Position numbers and translations under genes: made by a program
The notes under the pieces: model-generated
Seen by the model: the letters and a program-made list of their open reading frames with translations, nothing else
Databases searched by the model: none
What the model was told of the DNA's origin: nothing
Part shown: positions 32,370 through 44,570 of the stretch, one piece after another
Layout of the letters: each line of letters begins with the position of its first letter
How positions within the stretch are numbered: position 1 is the stretch's first letter
Assembly: GCA_031769625.1 (NCBI GenBank)
Contig: JAUIMM010000003.1
Location: 555,001 to 619,000 of the forward strand
Origin: Taudactylus pleione
Lineage: Eukaryota > Chordata > Amphibia > Anura > Myobatrachidae
DNA: 64,000 nt
Direction: 5' to 3'

Positions 32370-33990
32370 GGGGAAGGGGTTCGCAGAGGCCCAGAAGCAA
32401 GTCCTGACAATCTTACCCTAAAATAAGGATTTAGACCTGCTCTGGAGGCGCTCAAAAACAAACTTGACCACTCAAAAAAAAGTCAAAAACTCTGCATCCA
32501 ATTGAGTACCAAAAATCTGGCACCTGCGGGAGAAACTGTGCACCTGCAAGATTTGTGTAGCGTTCCCGCTAGGCTGTTTTAGCGGGGCGCGGCGCCCTGC
32601 CCTCCTTCTGGAAGTCAAAAAGCGCCCTGCCCTAACAGCCTGTGGGAGCCGTCTTCACCTGGGTCGCAGTGTCCGGTGAAGAAATGTGCGGTGACCCGGC
32701 ATCTATTCTCACTGTCTGCAGGGCTTGGGGGCTGCCCGGCGTGTCCGTAAGTGCCGGGCACGTCCCCAAGAGTGACGAAAAGGGGACGCGTCTTATAGAC
32801 ACGCCCCCTTTTCAATGACCACGCCCCCTTCTCGGTCGCGCGCACGGACATGCCCTCTCTAGCTCCGGCGCCCTGCCTCGCACCGGAGCTAGAATGAACA
32901 CTATTTTGGTAAACTCGCACCTCATTGAATGTGCCCCTAAACGCCCGATCCTTGCAGAAAGTCAACATTTCACATTGCGGACATGTCGACATTCTGCAGA
33001 TGCCGACATGTTCATCTTAACGGTCGACATTATGACCACATCCCATCTACAGCTGGCTGAAGACTGCAATTGGAATGAATAAACAGGTTTAAGCGATAAA
33101 TTATAAAGTGAGTAATACCTCGCAATTCAAACTAAACTATTGCGCTTCCAATAACTGAAACATAAGAAACACATCAGCTTCCCCCGTCTTATGCAATTAC
33201 ATCCGTTGTATTTACCGTAGAAACTTACTGGGAAGTTTTCCTAAAGTTTCTCAGCTCAGACTTTCAAAAGGAGTGACAGTAAATTATACTCTGCTTTTCA
33301 ACTGATTTTTCACCAAGGAAACCAAAATGGATGTCTCCTGCGGGATTCCTCCCGTTAAATATGCAAGAATTTCAAGTGGCATATTAAATAAAATGGTGGT
33401 GGAGAGACAGCACATTGTTTAGGGCTAATTAAACCTAATATTTCTTGCATGTTTCTTTTTATTTATTTATTAATTCACTAGAGAAATAGATTTTGTGTGT
33501 GTTTATTGTGCTAAGGGAATTGTACTGCCTATTTATGCATTGCATACTCCAGAGACGTTCCGTTTTATTTTTACATGAAATAAAAGCAGTATATTTGTGA
33601 TTAGTAGCAATATTATGCCACATAGTCTCACGTTGCTGTCAGTGTGTGATGCGGGATGTGAAATCATTACAGGGATCAGTGGCAATATCCGTGTTAGGAG
33701 TAGCTTGTTAACATTGAATACAAATAAATTAGTGGGTAGTGTGTAGTAACCAATCAGAGATGAGCATTTATTGCATAACTTTAAGTAGATTGAGCAAAGC
33801 TAATTGGTTTCTATGGGTTACTGCACGTTTGCAAAATTGTTATTAAAGACCTTATTCTGGGGACAGATCAAAAGTTGATCACTACATGCTGCAAAATGTC
33901 TCTGCTAATCCATCCCACATCACTGAATTAATGAATGAATCAACTAATTAATTAGTAATCTACCCTTTTAGCAGGTATGAATGCTATGAA
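32370..33990. other. AK8 intron 2, unclassified part
   Basis: It contains a duplicated 'gcgccctgccct' word (32595-32632) and a closing 'ctccggcgccctgcctcgcaccggagct' hairpin near 32862-32890, and a GTCGAC-family trace (32955-33045). The remainder is AT-rich and unassigned. Confidence 0.4.
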
Positions 33991-33996
33991 GACTTA

Positions 33997-34335
33997 TGGG
34001 GGACATCTACTAGCAGACTTTGAAACGACTGCACGATTATGACATTGTAATCGTGCGGTCGTTTGTCAGTCTGTGATGAGCCTGCACTGAACGATCAGTC
34101 GTTCAGTGCAGGCCCATCAATCATCCCCCAACATGCTCAACCTGACGTTATCGTCAGGTTGACCAGCATGTTCGGCCGATGATTGATGTCGGAAACGACT
34201 AGCGGGAGCGCGCATCGCTGGTCGTTTTTCCGACATTAATGTGCCTGGTTCATGCACGATTCATGAGCGATTGAACGATAACGATATTGTTATGGTTCAA
34301 TCGCTCATAGAAATCGGCAAGTGGATGTGCGCCTT
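33997..34335. mobile_element. Second copy of the 17313 element, reversed
   Basis: It carries 'gagcctgcactgaacgatca', 'aacatgctcaacctgacg' and 'gagcgattgaacgataacg', in the order expected for the complement of 17313-17628. The ends are decayed (GGGGGACATCTACTAGCAG and AAGTGGATGTGCGCC). Confidence 0.7.
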
Positions 34336-34805
34336 TCATTTCTCCTGTTTGCATATCATGCTTTTTTTTAAAAAAAAGAAATCATCTTACAGAAAAGCAT
34401 TCCCAAATGATATTTCTCACCATATGTACGGTATAGATCATCACCTCTGCTCACGGGTCTTCATTCAGATTTGTGCGCTATGTCGATGTTTTCGCAGGTG
34501 AGCGATTATCGGCTGTCTGGGCATGTGTCAGGGTACATTAGCGTAGTGGCTCGCTGCAGCTATTTATTCGTAGTGTTGCTGACAGTCAGGGAGCGTTTGG
34601 GGGGAGGTAACACGGAGTGTTGGCAAAAAATTAAGATGCATCTCTGAATCAAGCCCACAGTCAGCAAAGACTGATTTAATTAACTACCCACAGGCACATG
34701 ACACTACAATGAGTTTTTTGCCTTATTATTTGTGTTTAAACCTTAGCTGTCATGCAGTTTTGAAAGACGTAAATTTGATAAATACGATCTATAGTTATAC
34801 AAAGA

Positions 34806-34975
34806 AAGATGTATCAAACCTTATAAAAAATATACAGGGGAGCTGTTGTCCATAGCAACCAATCAGCTTCTCTCTCTCATTTAAGAAGCACATTGTATAA
34901 AATATGGAGCTGACTGGTTGCTATGGGTGATATCTCCACCTGTCCTCTTTAGGTTTTATGCATCCCCTAAAACAC
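34806..34975. mobile_element. Palindromic ATGTATCAAACCTTA MITE
   Basis: The arms 'gttgtccatagcaaccaatcag' region and 'gactggttgctatgggtgat' are inverted, with end words GATGTATCAAACCTTAT and AGGTTTTATGCATC. Confidence 0.6.
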
Positions 34976-34979
34976 ATAC

Positions 34980-35750
34980 CCCAGCAGTGCCATTTTCTCG
35001 CTGCGCCATAAATGCCCAAAGGAACGTTTGAATTAAGTTGTTGGTGTGTGGCTGAATTTGAAGCACACTGAGCTCATCTGATCATTTAGAGCTAATGTAC
35101 TAAGCACTGGCAGTTTCAGGGCTGTGCTTTAAATTTCGACTTCACTTTCGTGTCCGTTGAGAGCGAGGACGGCGCTGGGTACTGTAAGGGGCGTGGGCAA
35201 ATAGTAGAGGCGTAGCCACATCCCCTACTAAAAAAAAAAAAAAAAAAAGTAAAAAGATATGCACGGCGATGCTTTTGCGCTGCACAGGGGGTGGCACCTT
35301 GTGCCCCTCAGCCAGGGGCAGATCCAGGGTAGGGGGATCATGCAGGAACAGAGAGACTGCTGCTAATCAGTGGCAGCAACATTCCTGGACCCTCCGCAGA
35401 TCAGCGCAAAGCAGCGCGTGCTGGGCTGGGGGGAGAGGCTGTTGCTGCTGACAGGTAAGAAGTGTTACAGGGGAGAGGTGGACTCAGCACCCGCCGGGAC
35501 GCTCAAAGAATCATGGGTAATTAATACCTGCTACCCCCTTCCCTTGGCTCCCTTGTCCACATCCCACTGCCTCCTCATTTTAACCGCACCACCGGCAGCT
35601 GCATCAAAACGCCAGTCACTAATGGCGGCTGACCATGCTTCTGCCGTACGGTAGCCGCAAACACGCTCCCCACCACACCTCATAGCGAGTGAGCAATTGC
35701 GGTGGGATCTAGCGTTACCTTTTGCTTTATGTCACTGTAAGCAACCATAC
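34980..35750. other. AK8 intron 2, unclassified part
   Basis: It includes an A18 tract (35231-35248) and a GC-rich 300-bp patch. Small frames here have no domain or splice context. Confidence 0.35.
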
Positions 35751-35753
35751 TCA

Positions 35754-36603
35754 GGGCCGCATTCAATTAGGTTCGCCTCGGCGAGAAAGTTCCGCCTGCC
35801 TGACTTTCGCATGTTTTGGACGCGAAAACTTATAGTGCGCGCTCCCGATTTACTCCGTATTCTATTGCCAAACAGCGAAAACGGGACCCAGCAAATGTGA
35901 AACAGGTGAAAAGTGCAGGAAGAATTGGGGGAATCGCTCTGTACCCCAGAAAAAGATGGTCTGACTTAGGAAATCATTATGGTAGTTTAGTATTAGCCCT
36001 AATTGAACTAGTTAGGGTACTTAAGTGGTGGTAATTGCCGACTATTAGCGTCTTGGTAACAGTGGTGAAGAATTGCATAAAGCAGTGTTGTTTTTTGGAG
36101 AAACTAAGTAGTTCCATCAAATTTGGGGTGCTTGAAAATGGGTACTAGCATATTTTAAAGTCTGTAAAGTTAAGTTTTCCAAATAGTGAAATTCCTCCGT
36201 TATACAAGCACTTGCAAACCCAAAAACACTTTGCCCCTTCTTAGAGCACTCCAGAAACTTATTTCGCTAGATTTTGAAGTTGTCCCCCCACTTTTTCGAT
36301 TTTCTCCCAATTTATAATGTGTTTTTTGAGGTGTTCCTGTTTTTTCTTTTTTTTTTCTTTTTTTGGGTGAATTGTCTTTTGGGGGGGGCGGTGTACCAAG
36401 GATTCTGAGTGATTTCCCAACATCTGCACCCTTTAATATAGATTTTGCACTTTTCTCTCCTGCTATTCTGTGGAGAATAAGGATCGACTATTTCAGTGCA
36501 TTGACTTCCGCATAGGCGAAAAACGGAAGGAGATAAATTTTCAGGTGAACTTTTCGTAAAATAACGGGCGAAAACGGCTTTTCGCACATAATTGAATAGG
36601 TCC
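35754..36603. mobile_element. GGGCCGCATTCAATT element (PIF/Harbinger-like)
   Basis: 850 bp with inverted ends GGGCCGCATTCAATT and AATTGAATAGGTCC and a TCA duplication (35751-35753 and 36604-36606). Same family as 6801 and 24576. The TCA target shows the family does not insist on TAA or TTA. Confidence 0.8.
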
Positions 36604-36606
36604 TCA

Positions 36607-38435
36607 GTGTCATAAGGGGAATTTGTGGCGCTTCCAGCCATGCCCACCATCCACGTGATGTCATGCTTAGGGGGCTGGGCTGCCACAGGAATCTCTCGTG
36701 GTGCTGTAAGGCTGCAGACTCTGGAGTGTCCAAAAGTGCCCGCAGGACCCGTGAGGCAGCAGCACTGCTTGCACATCCCTAGTTACGGATCTGACCATAC
36801 CTGGAATGTCCAGGAGACATGGATTTCGTGGAGCTCTGCCAGGCCCATGAGAGATTAGGCCAGCCCCCGCCAACCTCAAACTGGGATAGCCCCACCTAAA
36901 TAGGGACACTTAGGAGTACGGCCATTCCACTCCATGTGCCTAGCCGATACTCAGCATGATGGCTCCCTGAAACTGCTGCCATTTTGTCCTGCAAATCCAT
37001 GCGCTTAGCCAGAAATAATGGGTATCCTCTTTAAAAGTTATATAGGTGCTAATGGCATATGCAGCGAGGAAGGAGTACGTTTTGTACTTCCATACAGTAC
37101 CTTTGCTATACTTAGTAAAAGTTGTAAGTGGGCACCCACTAAAAAATAAATGACAGCAAACTGTAAACGAGAATAAAAAAAAAAACTACCCTCCCAGCAA
37201 CTAGAAAGGATAAAATATTATACATTATAATTATAATCAGCTTTTTATCTTCTTTTAGTGTACTGTGTGCAAACATAAGCTGCACCAATATCTCTTGGAT
37301 AGGTACAAAGGTACTGACTGTGTTGTAGAGTAACGGATCTGCCACATGGGGGCAGCACAGTCCATGAATCCCTTTGGAAACTGTATGCAGCCCTGTGTTG
37401 GATGCATCTGGTATTCTTATCGTTCCTCATGTTGCTGAATATTATATACACACCTGCTATTCCTTTATCTGAGCTGCCACTGAGTTTAGAATTCATTAAC
37501 TGTAATCCAGCAACTAACTAACCCGAAGATCCCAGCAACCGACGCGCTGCTGGCAGCTTCTGCAGCAGGGAGAGAGGCCCAGTTCACATCTGACAAAAAG
37601 CCATCATTACCCGGCTTATAACACCACCACCAAGCGTACGGGGAACAGAAAGCATTAAACATTGATATCTCCAACATCTGCTGTCCGAGCTGGCTGCCGT
37701 TGTGAACAGCGAGTACATTGCATTAGCTCTCTGGGCCAATCTATTGTGATTTGAAATGGTTTAAAGAGAAATAGGTCTGTAAAAAAAATATGAAGTGAGA
37801 CAGACTGGTCTCATTAGCTAATCGGCACAACTTATAGTAGAACTAAACTAATCTCTTCGGAAATAAAGCTGCTGTACCATCACCTGGATTTAAAAAAAAA
37901 GAAAAAATTAACCAACGCGTTTCTCCACCCTGGACTGTTGCCTAAAACTCTCTCTCTAATTCTACTTTTTGTGCCCTTCCAGGGAGAGGGGGAGGGATGA
38001 CATTGTATAAATGCAAATACACAATATGAAGAGATACACTTATCATTTTACACACTACTCAACGTTAGCCTGGCGTAAATTCTAATGACAAACTTTATTT
38101 GTGCACATTTGTTATTACATTCTCTAATCATATTTATGTTTTTTCTTCTTCTCTGAACAGTTTATAAAAGGCATCAGATAAATGCAGACAATTAATGTAA
38201 ATTGTGCCGCTATAGGTCTTCCTGCTTCGCCTCTTTACCGAGGCGAAGCAGGAAGCAGTACTGAGGAAATGTATGAATGGGCATGGGCAAGATCTCGGAC
38301 GCATTGTGAGATCTCACCTGCAGCCCGGAGCCCGGCAGCCGCCGCAGCCAGGGGCAGTGTTGTCCCTGCTGAGGTGATCGGAGAAAGATGTCTGTGTGGG
38401 AGGGTAGTGTCAGTCTGGGTATTAAGGGGGAATGC
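36607..38435. other. AK8 intron 2, unclassified part
   Basis: Mostly AT-rich unique-looking sequence. A small hairpin 'cttcctgcttcgcctc ... gaggcgaagcaggaag' lies at 38218-38254. No exon recognised. Confidence 0.4.
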
Positions 38436-38439
38436 GCAG

Positions 38440-38580
38440 TAGGGGCCCATGTCTAAGGGGTGTGGTCATCCACCAGACGGGGTGTGGCTGGCCAGTAGGC
38501 AAATCTTGGTGCAGTTTCTATAGAAGTGCACCAACCCCCATGTTTATCAGTTGTCCTGCTCCACTGGTAACTGACCCTCT
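38440..38580. mobile_element. Fragment of the 3720 hAT-like family, reversed
   Basis: Shared words in reverse order: 'ggtgtggtcatccaccaga', 'caaatcttggtgcagtttct' and 'gtcctgctccactggtaact'. Ends incomplete. Confidence 0.6.
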
Positions 38581-39001
38581 ACCCCTTTTATACGGACATT
38601 AAAATCCCAGGTTTTTGCACGTGAACATGCATTTTGTCAGTTTAAAAGGATCAACCCGGGTCCAGTGACCCGGGGATCCAACACAGCTAGCTTGCAGGGT
38701 TGGACACGGGTCGTTTTCATGTCACCCTGCAGTGTAAATGGAGCGACCCGGGTCACAATGACCCAGGTCATGCCGAATGCTAGCTGATTGGCCGGCTTCA
38801 GTGGCGCTTGGAGATTACGTCATCTGCAAGCATCGACTGCAACGCCGGAAGACCAGGGTCACTGCAGACACGCAGGTGTGAATGGTGCATAACCCGGGTT
38901 GGAGAAGCAGTGGGAAAGGAGTCTATCCCGAGTCTGATCAGTCTTGGAAACGTGTTCCAAATCTCGGGTCAGACACGGGACTTTGGTGTAAAAGGGGTAT
39001 A
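38580..39001. mobile_element. TACCCCTTTTATAC inverted-repeat element
   Basis: The ends are TACCCCTTTTATACGG and GGTGTAAAAGGGGTA. The body is full of ACCCGGGT-type palindromes. Probably a TA-target non-autonomous element; the superfamily is not assigned. Confidence 0.6.
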
Positions 39002-39171
39002 ATAGAGTAACAAGGTATAATTTTGGAACCTGATGCCTAGAGGTGGGGTGGGGCCCTAAGACAGTGAGCCCACCAAGGATCTGCCCCCGTACCCCTGCCC
39101 AGTCCAACCCTGGGGGGGGGGGGGCAGAAGGAAAGCCCTCGGGCTACAGCAACAACAGAGAGATGGAGACA

Positions 39172-39285
39172 GTGGTGTATCGATAATGGGTGCTGCACAC
39201 CCTGCACCCAGAAGAGACCCACTGTGTGCAGAGCAGCAACCTCCCCGCGTACCTTCTGCCATCTTTTTCAGTTTGCAGATCGATC
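39172..39285. mobile_element. Left-end fragment of the CAGGGGCGTATC hAT-like family
   Basis: 'cagtggtgtatcgataatgg' then 'gtgctgcacaccctgcaccc', as in 28845-29175. Truncated. Confidence 0.5.
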
Positions 39286-39354
39286 TTGTAATTTGTGGCC
39301 TGGAGAGGAGCCATGCCGACTAATAAACCATTCCATAGAGCATTGTCAGACACG

Positions 39355-40235
39355 TTATTATGGGATGCGGTGAGCATCCCAACAAGCGGGATGCCGTCTG
39401 CCGGAACCCCGGCATCGGAGTCCCGAACGCCGAGAGAACACCGGCGCCAAAATCCTGACATGACTCGGGATGCTGGCGTCGGGATCCCAGCAGACGGCAT
39501 TCCCCATTGTAAGGACACCACGGAAAGGTGAGTATCACCCGCGGAGGAGGGGGGACACACTTAGGATTATGCGCCCTGGCAGGAGTTAGCGTTAGGCTGT
39601 GGGAGGGGGGAGGTTAGGGTTAGGCTCTGGGCATGGGGGTTTGGTTCAGGCACCTCCCGGGGGGTTTAGCATTAGAGCTATTTCACACATGCCGGTTGCG
39701 GCCGGTCAGGCAAAAACCGTCCGGTAGCCGGACAGCTTTTTTCTGGCACTCAGTGCCTTTCATAAGCAGCGGCTTTGAGCCACTTTTTATGTCAGGTGTT
39801 TGTTTTTGCTTTTTATGTCAGGTGTTTTTTTTTCCCTATTGGGCATGCACAGCTGCAGCTGCACATGCCCGGCCGGCAGAAGCCAGTGTGTGTGTGAAAG
39901 GAAACATTGTTTCCTTCACACTACTGGCGTGCAGGGACGGCACGGCCACGGCACGGCACCGTCCTCCACAGTATTTTTTTCCGGCAATATCACGGCGACC
40001 GTGCCGTGACCGTGTCGTGTGAAAGGAGCCTGTCCTTTCCCTGCGGTACTATATTTCACAGCCGGTTAAATACCAGGCGGCTTTTTGCTGCCCGGTCAAT
40101 ACCGGCATGTGTGAAATAGCTCTTAGGCACTAAGGGGGAAAGGTACTCATCGTTCCCGTTAGGATTTTAACCTTCGGGATGTCGCTGTAAGTGTACTGAC
40201 AGCCGGCATCCCATTCAACCGTATATTAGATACTG
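39355..40235. mobile_element. GC-rich family element, interrupted
   Basis: It begins 'gggatgcggtgagcatccc' and ends near 'agccggcatcccattc', with a GGTTAGGGTTAGGCTCTGG core. The duplication is not clear. A second element (39675-40122) sits inside it. Confidence 0.65.
39675..40122. mobile_element. GAGCTATTTCACACATGCCGG element (3-bp duplication)
   Basis: The ends are GAGCTATTTCACACATGCCG and CGGCATGTGTGAAATAGCTC, an almost perfect inverted repeat, with TTA on both sides (39672-39674 and 40123-40125). Frames crossing it are non-coding. Confidence 0.82.
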
Positions 40236-40394
40236 ATCCCCGTTAGTACATGCAGATGACAACCGCAGATCATGGTCTGTATGAGAACCTAATCTGCACA
40301 TAGGAACAGGCACCTGTCATGTCCGTAGAGATCTGGCCTGTTGGGCAAGGGGTCAAAAGCTCTATCTCATAGTCCCCATTCTCGGAACAGCAAA

Positions 40395-41135
40395 CCCCCC
40401 CAGTTTTCCTAACAGTAGGTCCACATTTTCCTAACAGTAAGCCCCCCGTTATCCTAACAGTAAGCCCCCATTCTCCTAACAGTAAGATCCCCATTCTCCT
40501 AACAGTAAGCCCACCCATTATCCTAACAGTAAGCCCCCCGTTATCCTAACAGTAAGCCCCCATTCTCCTAACAGTAAGCTCCCCATTCTCCTAACAGTAA
40601 GCCCACCCATTATCCTAACAGTAAGACCCCATTCTCCTAACAGTAAGCCCCCATTCTCCTAACAGTAGCCCTCCATTCTCCAAACAGTAAGCCCCCATTC
40701 TCCTAACAGTAGCCCTCCATTCTCCTAACAGTAAGCCCCCATTCTCCTAACAGTAGCCCTCATTCTCCTAACAGTAAGCCCCCATTCTCCTAACAGTAAG
40801 CCCCCATTAACCTAACAGTAAGCCCCCCCATTCTCTTAACAGTAAGCCCCCCGTTATCCTAACAGTAAGCCCCCCCATTCTCATAACAGTAAGCCCCCCA
40901 TTATCCTAACAGTAAGCCCCCATTCTCATAACAGTAAGCCCCCACCCCGTTATCCTAACAGTAAGCCCCCCCATTCTCCTAACAGTAAGCCCACATTCTC
41001 CTAACAGTAAGCCCCCATTCTCCTAACAGTAAGCCCCCCATTATCCTAACAGTAAGCCCCCATTCTCCTAACAGTAAGCCCTCCCTACCCGTTATCCTAA
41101 CAGTAAGCCCCCATTCTCTTAACAGAAAGCCCCTA
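40395..41135. repeat. 22-24-bp minisatellite, TCCTAACAGTAAGCCCCCAT
   Basis: More than 30 tandem units of about 22 bp, differing in the C-run length and in ATTCTCC against GTTATCC variants. It lies in AK8 intron 2, about 450 bp past exon 2. On the transcribed strand each unit supplies a run of G. Confidence 0.92.
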
Positions 41136-41139
41136 TTCT

Positions 41140-41580
41140 GCCGTCAGCAGCAATACATTCAGAGGAAGGTGAGTAAGTATTTAATGTTTATCCATTGTTC
41201 TCGATACCATAACCCTGGCCTTCTGCAATCTGGGGAGAAGTTGGACCTATTGCTGGATATTACACCACCGTGTAATTGTATTATAAGGAACGTAAAGTAG
41301 AAAAGTGGTTAAACTGCAGGAGACACTTGTCCTTTTTCCTTGGGTATGAATTACACAAACCTATCATTAAATATAACAGCCTGACCACAGGGTATCAAAA
41401 CATAGAAAGTCATAAACTGGCGATTTGAAGTTGTCTTATGCTGGGTACACACTAGACGGTATGTCGTCCAATCCGGCGAATCGGAGTGACATATCGGACA
41501 CATCGTCTAGTGTATAGCCAGCATTAGTAACAAAGAAAAAATGCAGATATATTCTATACTGCCATTAAGCAACAGCGTGG
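41140..41580. other. AK8 intron 2 start, with a short palindrome
   Basis: Unassigned apart from a 'gctgggtacacactagacg' / 'cgtctagtgtatagccagc' inverted pair (41441-41523), probably a small MITE related to 56041-56367. Confidence 0.5.
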
Positions 41581-41585
41581 ATTAC

Positions 41586-41670
41586 CATCATCGTTATCTG
41601 TACGTAAGTGGTCGATCAGATACTGGATAGGGTCTTCTGGCCTGCCTACCAGGAGTTTCTGCACCATTTT
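41586..41670 (-). CDS. AK8: AK8 exon 2
   Basis: 85 nt: 28 codons KMVQKLLVGRPEDPIQYLID then HLRTDNDD, plus the first base of the next Val codon. The acceptor is 'tttcttccag' and the donor GTAATC. The PEDPI block and the following helix ending in DND are characteristic of the AK8 N terminus. Confidence 0.92.
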
Positions 41671-42132
41671 CTGGAAGAAAAAAAACCCAATAATAATAAG
41701 TATACAGTCAGTAACAGGGAGTATAGTAATTCTCCAAACGTACCCTCAACTCTCTTTTTTAGTTTATACAATTCTTAGGGGCCAATCTGAAGACTACCAT
41801 CAAATGTTTCTATCTATTATATTATTTTCCAAACAGGGCTATTAACAGCATTGTACTAAAAGGGATGTAGTTCATATCCCGGGCAGTCTGGATGCCGGAG
41901 CCTGAGTCCCAACACCAGTCATAATCCCGGAGCCAACATCACAACGGTAAGTATTGCAGTTAGGGTTAGTGTTAGGCACTAGGGTGAGGGTTAGCTTTAG
42001 GCACTAGGGGGAGGGTTAGGGTTAGGCACTAGGGGGAGGGTTAGGGTTAGGCTGCGGGAAGGGAGGGTTAGGATACTTACCTGCAGGTGTCGGTATCCTA
42101 ACCCTGTCAGAATGGTGGCTTTGGGATTCTGA

Positions 42133-42664
42133 GGGCCTTATTTACAAGTCTTATCATTCACAACACGTGATATAACGGTGCTCCAGCCAATCAGCACCCA
42201 ACTGTCACTTTTCAAACAGATGACAGTTGGGAGATGATTGGCTGGAGCACCGTTATCATACGCAACGAGTGATTTCACTCATTGGGCACGATTCAATTCA
42301 GCACGATATAAATAGCGCCGGGAGATAGCTCCCTGAGCTATTCAATTCATCGCACTGTTAGGTCGGGGAAGGCTCATTATCGCGCCTTAAACAGGGTGTT
42401 TAGGCGTAATAACGGGCATTCCCCGACCTAACTTCCCGGCGCGAGGTTGTTTTCCCGGCGCTAAGGGCAGAAAACAGCCTCACACCGGGACTTTTGTCGG
42501 ATTTCTTCTCTCATCCCCAAAGGGATGAGAGAAGAAATCATTAGTCGGACTTGTCAGCGCGGTGTATTGAATAGCTCCGGGAGCTCACTCCCGGAGCTAT
42601 TTACATCGCGCTGAATAGAATCGAGCCCATTGAGAGTGATAAAACTCGTTGATAAATGAGACCC
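42133..42664. mobile_element. GGGCCTTATTTACAAG element, middle layer
   Basis: Inverted ends GGGCCTTATTTACAAG and TTGATAAATGAGACCC with a TGA duplication (42130-42132 and 42665-42667). The body has inverted arms around 'gctccagccaatcag'. It is split by 42284-42628. Confidence 0.82.
42284..42628. mobile_element. GGGCACGATTCAATTCAGC element, inner layer
   Basis: The ends GGGCACGATTCAATTCAGC and GCTGAATAGAATCGAGCCC are inverted, with an ATT duplication (42281-42283 and 42629-42631). The interior has CCGGGAGCT palindromes and a perfect 'gatttcttctctcatcccc' hairpin at about 42500-42538. Confidence 0.85.
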
Positions 42665-42934
42665 TGAGGGCACCGGAATTCTGTGTCCAACCCTACTAAA
42701 ATAGTGATGATCCCTAGGAATGGACACAATTATTTCTGAGAGGTTTAGGCTAAATTATGTATCGGGCTAATTAAAAAAAAAAAGTAAAAACCTAAAGCAG
42801 GAGGCAAACTAACGCAGAATACAGCAATCCCCCTAATTATGTGTAAATTATGGCCCAACACAATTTATCAAGCTCCAGAAAGGTTACCTATTCAGAACTT
42901 GTCCCCAACAGCTTAATTCAGTCATGTACAGCCT

Positions 42935-43160
42935 ATAATAGTCTTAATTCTAGCACCCCGCACCTGTCACAGCCCATGCCGTTCCTCTATCCTGCCAGGG
43001 GTGTCGTCTGTGCTCTCGTGCTTCTAGCACATTCAGCTGATGCAACAAAATGCTGAGATTAACCAGTTTGTGTGCTAGAAGCACCAGAGCAGAGAGCGAC
43101 ACCCCTGGCAGGATAGAGGTACTGCACAAGTTGTAACAGGTGAAGGTTACTAGAGTGAAC
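42935..43160. mobile_element. Palindromic AATTCTAGCACCCC element
   Basis: Larger relative of 26882-27021. The arms 'cctatcctgccaggggtgtc' and 'gacacccctggcaggatag' are perfect complements, with 'tgcttctagcaca' / 'tgtgctagaagca' inside. Confidence 0.7.
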
Positions 43161-43429
43161 ACTAGATACAGTATCGCTGGAGAGGCTGGACTGCGGAGCC
43201 ACACATGCACACCTATCACGCAATAAAGTCGGATCGGCTTAGAACCCCGCAGTTCACTCCTTCACCACTGTGATAAGCCAGCACTGAAAGGAACTCTCAA
43301 TAGAGTACAGTTATTAATGCTCCAGTAAGTCATCTTTTACAACAACAGATGTTACTTAACAGGGCAAAAATGGGAGCATCACTAAATAATTCCATAGACT
43401 GCAGGGTGTTTCCTTTCTTTATCTGTGCG

Positions 43430-43754
43430 TGTATTAAGAGAGGAGGGGGCAGTGCGCAGTCTCTGTACGGGATCCCTCCTCGCTAGCCTGCAGCGCAAGA
43501 GAGCCGGCACTGTCATTGTGCCAGAGTCTACTGCGCATATACTGGTCTCTGGGAAAATGGCGCAGTTCCCATATTGCTCACGATGTTTCTATTGCGCATG
43601 CGCAAATCTCCAAGAACGTGGCCGCTGCTCCATTTTCCCGGTGATGTGTGTAGCACTGCTGCTGCCAACGCAGGACTCCGGAGAGGTAAGCATTGAAGAA
43701 TATGGGGGCAGGGTGTGCGGTGCACCCAGCACCCATTATAGATACGCCACTGCA
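43430..43754. mobile_element. CAGGGGCGTATC hAT-like family, reversed
   Basis: It ends with 'cagcacccattatagatacgccactg', the complement of the family's left end. Inside are 'tattgcgcatgcgcaaatc' and 'ccgctgctccattttcccgg'. The left boundary is only approximate. Confidence 0.65.
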
Positions 43755-43852
43755 GGCATGTCCACCTTCATTCCATTGGCGTAAGATAAAGGTGGTAATC
43801 TAGACCATAAAGGTAGCAAATAACAAGTATACCAATAATGATAGCGGACTGA

Positions 43853-44368
43853 GGGCCGGATTCACTAAGGATCGCTATACTGCTTATACGCACACAGCGC
43901 AGTTGCTAATATCAGCGGTGACATGTGAATGTTTGCATTCGCATTGCGATCGCAGCCTGACATAAGGACGCCCACTTCCCCTTACTCACATCCGTATACT
44001 TGGCCAACATAGAGAAACAATCGGTAACATTGGACAGTTAATGAAGCCAAGACCTTACTTGGGAATTGCTTACTTCTGCGCACGCTATGAGGCCCCAGGT
44101 GGCCTCTGGTACCGCAGTGGCTAATTTATGCTCGCCCCTGCAATGCCGTTGAAACGCACTGGCACGCCTGCGTTCGCCCGACCACCCCCGGTTACCACCC
44201 ACAAACGGCACATCCTGTCAGTCACTCTGCCATGGGTATCCTCTGCGATCGCTGTCCTGATTGCAATAGCTAGTTCGTGCACGCAATGCGATGGATATGC
44301 ATGCGCAGTACGCAACAATCGACCGATTGCGTGCGTATAAGCAACTGCGTTCCTTGCTAATCAGGTCC
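43853..44368. mobile_element. GGGCCGGATTCACTAAGG element (3-bp duplication)
   Basis: The ends GGGCCGGATTCACTAAGGA and TTGCTAATCAGGTCC carry TGA on both sides (43850-43852 and 44369-44371). A close relative is at 59298-59815, sharing 'ttccccttactcacatccgt'-type blocks. Confidence 0.78.
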
Positions 44369-44570
44369 TGAATTACTCAAATAATAAACCTGACAATATA
44401 CAAGCCCAGGTGATTTTGTGTAACTCATTCCGCTATTATTAGTGGTATAATATACTCTCTATATGCATCCTAGTCTCCATATTATCAGCGTTGGAGAATA
44501 TCTTTCTCTTAATCCAATGTACTTTTAAACCCATATTAGGAGGTTCTATTCTCCTTGGCAGCAACATTTA

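Larger units (their letters stand above)
41862..42693. mobile_element. GC-rich family element, outer layer of a triple nest
   Basis: Perfect 8-bp duplication TACTAAAA (41854-41861 and 42694-42701). It starts GGGATGTAGTTCATATCCCG, has a GGGTTAGGGTTAGGCACTAG core and ends 'tgtgtccaaccc'. It is interrupted by 42133-42664. It lies in AK8 intron 1. Confidence 0.88.
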
